This document shows positions 56,554 through 64,000 of a stretch of DNA of 64,000 nt, in pieces. How positions within the stretch are numbered: position 1 is the stretch's first letter; each line of letters starts with the position of its first letter. This stretch comes from Chlorobiota bacterium (GTDB lineage: Bacteria > Bacteroidota > Ignavibacteria > OLB7). The stretch spans positions 2,083,001 to 2,147,000 of the forward strand of contig CP065014.1 of assembly GCA_016700335.1 (NCBI GenBank), read 5' to 3'. The notes beneath the pieces were generated by a model, which was given only the letters and a program-made list of their open reading frames with translations, was not told the origin of the DNA and searched no databases. The position numbers and the translations under genes were made by a program.

Positions 56554-57291
56554 TTACATAAATTTTTCAAGTTTAAATCCATTTTCATCAAGTACTAAAT
56601 AAGACCTTTCACTTATCCATTCACCTAGATTAATGTAATTTCCATACCCAATTTTTTTGTTCAAAGATTTATGATTGTGCCCCATAATTACAAAGTCATA
56701 TCCTTCTTTTATGATTTTATTTGTGGCAAAATATAACAATCCATCTGACTCAGATTTTGAGTTGATAGAATAATCTTTTAAATTAGTATGCCCTCTACTA
56801 CGCCTTGAAAGATATGATGCAAAGCCTATTCCTATATCTGGATGAATAAATCTATACAATGAATTCATTAATCTAGATCTTAACAATTTTTTTAATATTA
56901 AATAACCTTTATCATTAAATGCTTTTCCATCTCCATGTGAAATATAAATTTTTTTTTCATACAATTCTACTGTAATATCATCATAATGTAATTTGATACC
57001 TAACTCATTTTCAAAATAATTTTTATGACCAAAATCATGATTTCCAATTACATATTCAACCTCGACTCCAGAATCAACAACCATTGCCAATGTGCCCAAA
57101 ATCCTAGTAAAATGCTTAGGAATAACATGATTATATTCAAACCAATAGTCAAATAAATCCCCAACAATAAAAAGTTTTTCAGCTTTATCTATAACTATTT
57201 TTTTTAAAAACAAAGTTACATATTCTTCACTTTTCTTTATTTGTTTTTTAGATCCAAGACCTAAATGAACATCTGAAAAAAAATATATCAT
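56554..57291 (-). CDS. lpxH: UDP-2,3-diacylglucosamine diphosphatase LpxH
   Basis: 245 residues of the calcineurin-like phosphoesterase fold. Metal ligands are in FFSDVHLGLG (D-x-H), IVGDLFDYWFEY (GD and D), VIGNHDFGHK (GNHD), YISHGDGKAF (GHGD-like) and VIMGHNHKS (GHTH-like). The FDYWFEY and GHNH variants match LpxH of Bacteroidota. LpxH hydrolyses UDP-2,3-diacylglucosamine to lipid X in lipid A synthesis, at the cytoplasmic face of the inner membrane. It shows that the organism makes a lipid A-type outer membrane. The genes upstream of it on the same strand make polysaccharide. Confidence 0.9.
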   Translation of the reverse strand: MIYFFSDVHLGLGSKKQIKKSEEYVTLFLKKIVIDKAEKLFIVGDLFDYWFEYNHVIPKHFTRILGTLAMVVDSGVEVEYVIGNHDFGHKNYFENELGIKLHYDDITVELYEKKIYISHGDGKAFNDKGYLILKKLLRSRLMNSLYRFIHPDIGIGFASYLSRRSRGHTNLKDYSINSKSESDGLLYFATNKIIKEGYDFVIMGHNHKSLNKKIGYGNYINLGEWISERSYLVLDENGFKLEKFM

Positions 57292-57343
57292 AATTTAAAT
57301 TAAAAATTAAAATTTCTAAAACTTTTCAAATTATAAAATTACA

Positions 57344-58561
57344 CTAACTGTAAACTATCTTTACGAACTTCATTCTAGCATATAACATCATAAACAATTC
57401 ACTTATAACAACACTTATCGATACACCTAGAAGCCCATAATTACTCGCTCCTAATGAAATTAGTGCAATTGAAATCAAACCTGATACAACAGATACTTTA
57501 AGATATTCATCACCTTTGTTAATAGCAACTAAGCTTAAAGAATAAAATGAGTTAATTAGAGTTGTACTAACAAATAATGTTAGAATAGCTAAAGTTGTTG
57601 AAGCATTTAAATAATCTTTGTTAAAAACAATCCTCATTATAATTTCAGAAATTGGAATAACAATTATGGGTATTAGAACTGAAATACCGACCACAATTTT
57701 TAATGATTTGCTAAGTAAAATTTTTGCTTTTGAAATATCTTTAGACCATACTTCTGAAATTCTTGGAATAAATATTTGAGCAAAAATTCTATCAATCACT
57801 AACAATAAAAATATGATTTTACTTGCTGCTCCAAACAAACCTGCTGATTCTTTTGTTACATAAATTCCCAATACTATTGGAGGAAACAATTGAATACCTT
57901 GAGCAAACATCCCCCCAATCCCAATAGGAATAGAGTTCCTAAGAATTAATTTTAATTTGTTAAGGGTAATTTTAAAATTTATTTTACTATTATTTGTTGA
58001 AAAATAAACTAAACATAATATTATAGCTCCACTAAGTAATGCTATAAAATATATTAATGGAACTTCTTTAATTTGTGTTATATTTTTAATTCTAAAAACT
58101 AAAAAACAATATAGTATTGAAGTTATAACTCTTGAAATTATTAATATAGTTACTTTCCGATTTGCTAAATAAACCCATTCAATTAGAATCATAAAAGGGA
58201 AAACACAAAATAAATAATTCAAAGTAACTTCCCTAACAATTTGGTCTTTAACAAACACGTTTATTAGTAAAAGAGAAATTAATAAAAATATAACAGTAGA
58301 TATTAGCTTAGCAACTAAAACTTCTTGCAGAGTGCATAAACGTTTATCATACAACTTTGATAGTTCCCTTAATGATAACATAGAAATTCCTAAATCTGAA
58401 AATAACACAACGTAACTTAGAACAGATAAGCCTATTGTAATTATTCCAAATCCTGAGGTTCCTAGTATTGTTGCTAAATGCCTAGTTGCCAGAAAACCTA
58501 ATCCTCTGCAAATTACTTCTCCTAAAAATAAAGTAATTGTATCGTTTGATAATTTTCTCAA
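57344..58561 (-). CDS. Polysaccharide flippase (Wzx/PST family)
   Basis: 405 residues with about 12 membrane helices and the oligosaccharide-flippase start RGLGFLATRHLATILGTSGF, continuing GIITIGL and SDLGISMLSLRELSKLYDKR. Later NSIPIGIGGMFAQGIQLFPP and SKIIFLLLVIDRIFAQIFIP are typical of Wzx/MATE-like lipid-linked sugar exporters. It moves undecaprenyl-linked sugar units across the inner membrane for capsule, O-antigen or exopolysaccharide. It lies 33 bases from the glycosyltransferase gene upstream on the same strand, so they are probably one unit. Confidence 0.85.
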   Translation of the reverse strand: MRKLSNDTITLFLGEVICRGLGFLATRHLATILGTSGFGIITIGLSVLSYVVLFSDLGISMLSLRELSKLYDKRLCTLQEVLVAKLISTVIFLLISLLLINVFVKDQIVREVTLNYLFCVFPFMILIEWVYLANRKVTILIISRVITSILYCFLVFRIKNITQIKEVPLIYFIALLSGAIILCLVYFSTNNSKINFKITLNKLKLILRNSIPIGIGGMFAQGIQLFPPIVLGIYVTKESAGLFGAASKIIFLLLVIDRIFAQIFIPRISEVWSKDISKAKILLSKSLKIVVGISVLIPIIVIPISEIIMRIVFNKDYLNASTTLAILTLFVSTTLINSFYSLSLVAINKGDEYLKVSVVSGLISIALISLGASNYGLLGVSISVVISELFMMLYARMKFVKIVYS

Positions 58562-58594
58562 TAAATAAGAATAATTTTAAATATCAATTAATCA

Positions 58595-59587
58595 CTATTT
58601 GATTAAATCAATAATTAAGTTTGTAAATTCAACTTCTCTTCTTTCATATTCAAAAAATTCTATTATTCTATTTCTACCATTTTTTGAATTTTTAGTATTC
58701 ATACAAATCTTGATTGCTTCAACAAAACCAACAATATCCTCTGAATCAATTATTTTTCCAGTATCACCAATTGCAAATGGGATTCCACAAACGTTCGAGC
58801 CAATTGGAATTGCTCCACATAACATAGCCTCGCAGATTGAGCCTGGAAGACCTTCAAATCGTGATGGTTGTAAATAAATTTTTGCTTTTTGATAATACTC
58901 AAGTAATTCATTCCTTGGTAATCGAGGCTCAATCTGAACATTCTTTGGAAATTCACCACATATACTTTCCAAAAGTTTCCTTGATGTGCCAACAATTATA
59001 AATTTATATTCTGGTAAAAGTATTGCAATCTCTTTTATCAAATCTAAACCTTTCATTAGAACTCTTGGTATATTTTCACAACCAGCAACTGTAACAATCG
59101 AATCTTCTTTATTCTCTCTATACTCCCAAAAATTTATCTTCTGACCAGTTCTTAATAATTTAATTTTATCTAATTTCAGAGAACTAGCATTTTCAATTTT
59201 TTCTTTTAAACTCATATCAACAGTTAAAATTACATCTGATTTTTTCAAAGCATATTTCAAAAAAAAATGTTTATACCATTTTAACCATACACCATAATTA
59301 ATTGATTCTAAATTAGCACAATCAATTCCCCCTAAAATTATTACAGATTTTTTTCTCGCAAGTTTACATCCTAACACCATAAAAAAAGAATAAACAGAAC
59401 AAAACCAGGAAATTGAAACATCATTTTTTAAGCTCAAATAAAAGTAATTTAATACACCTTTAAGCCCAGCCCCATAAAAAGTTGTAAGGTTGAATGACTT
59501 ATTAAGAATTTGCTTATCATCTTCAATAAATGAAGCTTTCATAGTACTTAATAAGAGCACTTTTATATTTTTATTATTTCCATCCAA
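58595..59587 (-). CDS. Glycosyltransferase, GT4-type
   Basis: 330 residues with the GT-B fold of family 4. The C-terminal half has the retaining GT4 signature PRNELLEYYQKAKIYLQPSR followed by FEGLPGSICEAMLCGAIPIG, with the E-x7-E motif of the nucleotide-sugar site. TVAGCENIPRVLMKGLDLI opens the second domain. It would add a sugar to a lipid-linked or surface glycan. Neighbour of the flippase, so likely part of a small polysaccharide module; the sugar is unknown. Confidence 0.85.
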   Translation of the reverse strand: MDGNNKNIKVLLLSTMKASFIEDDKQILNKSFNLTTFYGAGLKGVLNYFYLSLKNDVSISWFCSVYSFFMVLGCKLARKKSVIILGGIDCANLESINYGVWLKWYKHFFLKYALKKSDVILTVDMSLKEKIENASSLKLDKIKLLRTGQKINFWEYRENKEDSIVTVAGCENIPRVLMKGLDLIKEIAILLPEYKFIIVGTSRKLLESICGEFPKNVQIEPRLPRNELLEYYQKAKIYLQPSRFEGLPGSICEAMLCGAIPIGSNVCGIPFAIGDTGKIIDSEDIVGFVEAIKICMNTKNSKNGRNRIIEFFEYERREVEFTNLIIDLIK

Positions 59588-59707
59588 AATAAATTCATTC
59601 TAATATGTTTAATAAAATACGTAATTATATTTTTTATTTAGTAACTTAAAACTAGATGTTAATATATTATTTTGTAATAACAAATTAAATTGAAGATTAA
59701 AATTTTA

Positions 59708-62700
59708 TTAATTTAGATCTGATTTAATTGATGAAAGAATTTTTGATTTACCATCATTCATTTCAATTATCATTTCACAATCAACAACACTATTTAATCT
59801 ATGGGCTATTATTAATACAGTTATTTTGTCAAATTCTTTTTGGATAGTTTCTTGAATTAATGAATCAGTTTTTACATCAACACTAGCTGTTGCTTCATCT
59901 AAAACAATTATCTTAGCATTTGTTAATATTGCTCTAGCTAAGCATAATAACTGCCTTTGACCTTGTGAATAATTTCCACCATTCTCATATACAATAGCAT
60001 TTAGCCCCCCATTATCAATAATAGTTTCTTTCATTTGTACTCTTTTTAAAGATTCTATTATCTCGAAATCTGTAAACTGATTGAACCGGTCTAAGTTAGT
60101 TCTTATAGTACCAATAAATAACAATGGATCTTGTGGAATTATTGCAATATTAGGTCTTAGAATAGCTAAAGGTATTTGAGCAATATTTACTTCATCAATT
60201 AATACTTCTCCTTTTTCAATTTCAAAGAATCTAAACAAAGTTTGAAATAATGTAGTTTTACCTGAACCTGTTCTCCCTATTATTCCAACTTTAATACCTC
60301 CTGGAATAATGAAATTGACATTATTTAGAACTAAAGGTAAATCATCTCTATATCTTGCAAAAACGTTTTTAAATTCTATTTTACCTTCATTGAAAAGGAT
60401 TAAATTTTCAGTATTTTCAATTCCTTTTGTAGTCGATTTTTCTGGTTCAATTCTTGAATAATGGTTAAGTCTTTCCACACCAGTCATTCTCATTTCTACT
60501 TCACTAAAAGATCTTACAGCCCAGTTCAAACTTCCCCAAAAATTTAATGCATACATAACAATCATTCCAGCTATACCTACTTTCATATTTCCATTGTATG
60601 CCAAAATAGATGCACTAACCCCAGTTGTTAAAGTAATAACACCAGCAATTAAAGGAGCTCTGGCAGAAAACCACCTATTAACCATAATACTTCTCCAATA
60701 TTGTCTTTGATAAAATGACAATAAATCAATAAATTTCTTTGTAAATTCTTGTTCACGACCATACGAACGAATCACTGTTAAGCCAGTTATTGTTTCTTTA
60801 AAATGTGCAAATCTTGGAGACCTAGATATAGACTCAATTCGTTTTGCTTCTCTGGCAACTTCTCGATAATTTTTTTGTATTTTATAATACCAAATAAATG
60901 TTGGAATTACAAATACTAAAACAATAGGACTAACAAATATTATTAAGAATAATGAACCTAATGTAGATGTTAAAGATCTGATTGTACTTTCAAAATTCCA
61001 ACTAAGTTCTTCATCTACACCCTGTACATCTCTCGAAAATCTATTTAGAATCCTACCCATTGGAGTTGAATCAAAGAACCTAATTGGTGCATTTAATACG
61101 GCTTTAAGAGTCTTATTATGAATATCTCTTCCTGCAATAGTTGCTCTAAGCATCCAAATTAATCTTTCAAAATAATTTGCAATTAAAATTACAAAACCTA
61201 AACAACCAAAAATAATTACAGCATTAATTGGAACTAAAAACCATTTATAAACTTCATTTAATTTATATATTTTTATATTATCACTCCACCAAGCTAACCA
61301 ACTCGATTGCATAATTGGAAGTAATGTAACCAACAAACTACTCAATACCAACATTAAATAAATATATTTCCTTTTGCTTTTATTTTCTCCTCCTAGTGCT
61401 TTTATGTAAGATTTAAAAACTTCAAACTTAACAGATCCAGTTTCTTTTTCTTCATCATCTGTAATTCTTGTATTTGAATCTTCATTTTTATAAGAAACAT
61501 CCAATTCTAAATCCTGATTTAAAGTTTCAATATTATGATTGTAATTAGATTGTTCATCATAAAATTCTTTAAACTTAATTGAATTATTCAACAAATCATC
61601 GTATTTCCCAACTGCATCGATTACACCATTATTTAAGAAAATTATTTTATCAAATTTATTCAAATAAGACAACCTATGAGTAACTATAATTCTTGTTATA
61701 GTATTCCATCTACCAAAAATTAACTGATCAATTAGATGAGTTTCAGTACTAATATCAACAGCTGACAAAGGGTCATCTAATAATACTAATCCAGGCATTT
61801 TAACAATTGCTCTTGCCAAAGACAACCTTTGTTTTTGACCTCCAGATAAATTAACACCTCTTTCTCCAATTTCTGTTTCTAATCCTGATTTCATATTTGA
61901 TATATCATTTATCAATGCTGAATCATTTAGAATACTTATCATTTGGTCATCATTTAAATAGCTATTAGAACCTTCGAACATTATATTTTCTCTCACTGTT
62001 GAATTCATAATAAAAGCTTCCTGAGGGACGTAACTGATTCTAGGTTTTTCATTTAATGGTAAATCTAAAAATGAAATTGTACCATCTGTAAAATCAGTTT
62101 CTCCAAGTAAACTTAATAATAATGAACTTTTACCAGATCCAACTGAACCTATAATAGCAACCGATTCACCACTTAATATCTCAAAGGAAATATTTTTTAA
62201 TGCAAAATTTTCTGTTCCTGGATATTGTAAATTTAAATCTTTGACTCTAACCCCAAATGACTTATTTACTGATGATTCAGGTAACTTATTTTCAACATTC
62301 TCATTTAAATTAAAATAATTATGAAGTCTGATTGATGCAATTTTTGAATGAGAAACATTTTTTATAAAATGAGAAATATTTCCAAAAGGTTGTTCTAATA
62401 ATCCAAACAACATAATGCAAGGAAATATTATTTCAGCAGTAAGATTTCCACCTAATAGAACAAAAGTACTGAAACCAAAAAAGCTAACTAAAGTTGAGCT
62501 CATTACAAACAATAAAGTTGAAAGAGCATCAGTTTTTACTAAAGTGATAAATGCATTAATTTCTTTTTCTCTTATAGCACTTACTTCTTTTAATATACTT
62601 TTTTCCCAAGCAAAATATTTTATGACTCTTATACCAGTTAAAATTTGTGCCATTAATGTAATTCTCTCATCCCTACTTTTCCACATTTGGTTATCTGTTT

Positions 62701-63418
62701 TAGAAAAACGTTTTGCAGCAAGCTTTGCAAGAGGACTAAATATAACTAATACTAAAAGCGAAGCAAAAGCTGACATCCCTAAAATTGAAAAAAGAAGTAT
62801 AACAACTCCAATTGTCAACATCAAAGAGTGCAATAATTCTGGTAAAAAAAATGCAACTTCTGCAACTCCATCACAATCACTTGCCATATGATTAACAATA
62901 TCACCAGTCTGAGTTTTCATTTTAGCAGAATTCTTTAACTTCAAGGTATGTTTAAACAACCTCAAGCTCAATCCATTCGAAATTCTAGCATAAATTTTTA
63001 AGCTGAAAAAGTAAAAATGCTGAGTTATTATGCCTTCACTAGAACTCACTATTGCTAAAATAACAGCAGTACCTATAGCAGTATATAAAGTTGTAATATC
63101 ATTATTTAAATTCTTTAAATTAAGTATTAAACTTCTTAACAGAAGGCTTCCACTCAATGCTAGTACTAACCTTATAACTTCTATTAATAAAGTATATTTC
63201 GCTGATTTGCCTGAAGCAAAAAAACAAGCAATAATAAATTTATAAGGTTTTGATACATCCAATTTTGAGAATGATTTTTCAACATCAATTGGGTCAAGAT
63301 CAGGTTCTAATTCTGGAATATCATTCTCATTAACAGATCTTTTTTTCCCTATTTTCATAAGAGGATCTATTGATGAGAATAATATTTTATCTAATAAAAG
63401 TTTTATATATTTAATCAT
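59708..63418 (-). CDS. Full-length ABC transporter resembling the ABCC/MRP subfamily
   Basis: 1236 residues in the order TMD1-NBD1-TMD2-NBD2. The N-terminus SSIDPLMKIGKKRSVNENDI (about residues 15-34) resembles the start of eukaryotic ABCC transporters (a W-x-x-P-L-x-x-x-G-x-K-R-x-L-x-x-x-D-L-P motif). NBD1 has Walker A GSVGSGKSS (about 423), LSGGQKQR (about 523) and a Walker B ending LLDDPLSAVD (about 545), i.e. Asp instead of the catalytic Glu. NBD2 has GRTGSGKTT (about 1051), signature YSQGQRQLLCLARA (about 1154) and a normal LDEATASVD (about 1174). One weak and one full ATP site is the ABCC pattern. It sits in the inner membrane and probably exports organic anions or lipids; the substrate is not known. 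No periplasmic adaptor or TolC gene is adjacent. Confidence 0.85.
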   Translation of the reverse strand: MIKYIKLLLDKILFSSIDPLMKIGKKRSVNENDIPELEPDLDPIDVEKSFSKLDVSKPYKFIIACFFASGKSAKYTLLIEVIRLVLALSGSLLLRSLILNLKNLNNDITTLYTAIGTAVILAIVSSSEGIITQHFYFFSLKIYARISNGLSLRLFKHTLKLKNSAKMKTQTGDIVNHMASDCDGVAEVAFFLPELLHSLMLTIGVVILLFSILGMSAFASLLVLVIFSPLAKLAAKRFSKTDNQMWKSRDERITLMAQILTGIRVIKYFAWEKSILKEVSAIREKEINAFITLVKTDALSTLLFVMSSTLVSFFGFSTFVLLGGNLTAEIIFPCIMLFGLLEQPFGNISHFIKNVSHSKIASIRLHNYFNLNENVENKLPESSVNKSFGVRVKDLNLQYPGTENFALKNISFEILSGESVAIIGSVGSGKSSLLLSLLGETDFTDGTISFLDLPLNEKPRISYVPQEAFIMNSTVRENIMFEGSNSYLNDDQMISILNDSALINDISNMKSGLETEIGERGVNLSGGQKQRLSLARAIVKMPGLVLLDDPLSAVDISTETHLIDQLIFGRWNTITRIIVTHRLSYLNKFDKIIFLNNGVIDAVGKYDDLLNNSIKFKEFYDEQSNYNHNIETLNQDLELDVSYKNEDSNTRITDDEEKETGSVKFEVFKSYIKALGGENKSKRKYIYLMLVLSSLLVTLLPIMQSSWLAWWSDNIKIYKLNEVYKWFLVPINAVIIFGCLGFVILIANYFERLIWMLRATIAGRDIHNKTLKAVLNAPIRFFDSTPMGRILNRFSRDVQGVDEELSWNFESTIRSLTSTLGSLFLIIFVSPIVLVFVIPTFIWYYKIQKNYREVAREAKRIESISRSPRFAHFKETITGLTVIRSYGREQEFTKKFIDLLSFYQRQYWRSIMVNRWFSARAPLIAGVITLTTGVSASILAYNGNMKVGIAGMIVMYALNFWGSLNWAVRSFSEVEMRMTGVERLNHYSRIEPEKSTTKGIENTENLILFNEGKIEFKNVFARYRDDLPLVLNNVNFIIPGGIKVGIIGRTGSGKTTLFQTLFRFFEIEKGEVLIDEVNIAQIPLAILRPNIAIIPQDPLLFIGTIRTNLDRFNQFTDFEIIESLKRVQMKETIIDNGGLNAIVYENGGNYSQGQRQLLCLARAILTNAKIIVLDEATASVDVKTDSLIQETIQKEFDKITVLIIAHRLNSVVDCEMIIEMNDGKSKILSSIKSDLN

Positions 63419-63453
63419 ATTGATAACTTATAATTTCATTGATTTATATTAAT

Positions 63454-63483
63454 AAAAAAGCCTAAACAGATTTGTTTAGGCTT
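63454..63483 (-). terminator. Terminator upstream of the ABCC-like gene, serving a minus-strand transcript
   Basis: Perfect 11-base stem AAGCCTAAACA / TGTTTAGGCTT with a 4-base loop and six T on the minus strand. It ends a transcript coming from higher coordinates, where the small frame at 63513-63623 lies. Confidence 0.85.
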
Positions 63484-63512
63484 ATTATAATTTAGATTTA
63501 ATAATTAATATT

Positions 63513-63623
63513 TTAATCTACTTTAGTATGCCTAATCTTTTTAAACACTAAAACATAACAGCAAGAAGTTATGAAGTAAGCACAATTTGATATTGTTTGG
63601 TATGTTGATAAAGTTAAAACCAT
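63513..63623 (-). CDS. Possible 36-residue small protein, Cys- and Tyr-rich
   Basis: ATG at 63623 to TAA at 63513. The product (start MVLTLSTYQTISNCAYFITS) has a mildly hydrophobic stretch CAYFITSCCYVLVF followed by a basic end KKIRHTKVD, like a small membrane protein. In support, it lies 29 bases before a strong terminator on the same strand, and no other gene explains that terminator except the partial gene at 63831, which has its own. There is no clear ribosome-binding site, which is usual in this group. It may be chance. Confidence 0.25.
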   Translation of the reverse strand: MVLTLSTYQTISNCAYFITSCCYVLVFKKIRHTKVD

Positions 63624-63772
63624 TTTTTATTAAAATCTTTTTTTAATAATATCTAAAATTTTGTTTAAATTACTTATACGTTTTAATCTCATATACGTTA
63701 CTATTTATAAATAAATTGAAACTTGTTATTAATTCAATTTTATTCTTTTAATTTTACTTAATGATACATAAT
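63624..63772. other. AT-rich intergenic DNA, no gene seen
   Basis: Part of the 412-base gap between the ABCC-like gene and the partial gene at the edge. Very AT-rich with T and A runs, no convincing frame and no repeat. It could hold the promoter of the small frame at 63513-63623. Confidence 0.5.
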
Positions 63773-63810
63773 AAAAAAACCTCGTTACTAATTTGAATAG
63801 AAACGAGGTT
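63773..63810 (-). terminator. Terminator after the partial gene at the window end
   Basis: AACCTCGTT (63778-63786) / AACGAGGTT (63802-63810) stem with a 15-base loop, followed by a T run on the minus strand and 20 bases past the stop of the gene ending at 63831. Confidence 0.85.
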
Positions 63811-63830
63811 GAAAATTTATAATAACTTAA

Positions 63831-64000
63831 TTAGTTGTTAGCTATTGTGTCGCTTAAGTTAAATCGTATAAATGAATTTACAGTAACTTCAACGCCAGCA
63901 TTTGCACTAAATTCTTTTAATACAGTTGTTACAGTTTTTGTGGAATCTTTTACATAAGATTGTTCAATTAAACAATTCTCAGCATAAAATTTTTCTAATC
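63831..64000 (-). CDS. C-terminal end of an unidentified protein (5' part outside window)
   Basis: An open frame enters from the window edge on the minus strand and ends with TAA at 63833-63831, giving 55 residues with no start in view. The end reads VTTVLKEFSANAGVEVTVNS followed by FIRFNLSDTIANN. Alternating polar and hydrophobic residues suggest beta-strands. A strong terminator follows directly, which supports it as a real gene. No family recognised from this fragment. Confidence 0.6.
   Translation of the reverse strand, partial: LEKFYAENCLIEQSYVKDSTKTVTTVLKEFSANAGVEVTVNSFIRFNLSDTIANN

Noticed and set aside
1..64000. tRNA, rRNA, CRISPR arrays, insertion sequences, phage or replication origin
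   Set aside because: No cloverleaf with TTCRA arm and acceptor pairing, no regularly spaced repeats, no transposase, integrase or DnaA-box cluster was seen on reading both strands; short or divergent RNAs could still be missed.

Overview
The window is strongly AT-rich, chromosomal DNA with no complete mobile element, tRNA, rRNA or CRISPR array that I can see. Three signs place it in the Bacteroidota/Chlorobiota (FCB) group. Several secreted proteins carry C-terminal type IX secretion (T9SS) sorting domains. IspH is the long form with an N-terminal extension. Promoters look like the Bacteroidota TTTG / TAnnTTTG type. I lean toward an Ignavibacteria/Kapabacteria-like lineage, but the species cannot be named from sequence alone. 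The organism has a lipid A-type outer membrane (LpxH), carotenoid desaturase-like enzymes and heterotrophic metabolism.

Layout. 0-10 kb: 3' truncated secreted protein, giant AAA/SARP regulator, orphan FecCD permease, queA divergent from a LolC/E permease, a fucose-isomerase-like enzyme and a lipoprotein. 10-12.4 kb: rplU-rpmA and, divergently, ispH behind a structured leader that ends in a terminator hairpin. 12.4-25.1 kb: a block in which almost every conserved gene is broken: superoxide dismutase (2 frameshifts), M24 aminopeptidase (1), rsfS (1), a DprE1-like FAD oxidase (1), a PLD-helicase-methyltransferase restriction locus (2 in-frame stops, 1 frameshift and an apparent large deletion) and a GH38 alpha-mannosidase (1). 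25-31.4 kb: coiled-coil protein plus MurG-like glycosyltransferase, a membrane-anchored unknown, comEC and pgeF. 31.4-47.7 kb: two CrtI-like oxidoreductases on either side of a SemiSWEET, a VWA-OmpA lipoprotein, an orphan hydroxy-oxovalerate aldolase, an ECF sigma factor operon ending in an unusual inner-membrane/outer-membrane fusion protein, a 1272-residue T9SS cargo protein, moaA, a CAP protein and Hsp20. 47.7-64 kb: a subtilisin-like T9SS protease, a fused 2-oxoacid dehydrogenase E1, a two-gene secreted/outer-membrane pair, lpxH, a polysaccharide flippase with a glycosyltransferase, and a 1236-residue ABC transporter that looks like eukaryotic ABCC/MRP proteins.

Best candidates for something new: (i) the sigma factor - MmcQ/YjbR - trans-envelope barrel operon (36.5-38.8 kb); (ii) the ABCC-like full transporter (59.7-63.4 kb); (iii) the ispH leader/attenuator (11.0-11.13 kb); (iv) the translationally overlapping secreted/outer-membrane pair at 52.4-56.5 kb. 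The frameshift block may be genuine decay or a local consensus-quality problem. Single-base changes in homopolymers favour the latter for the housekeeping genes. The combined lesions of the restriction locus look like real decay.
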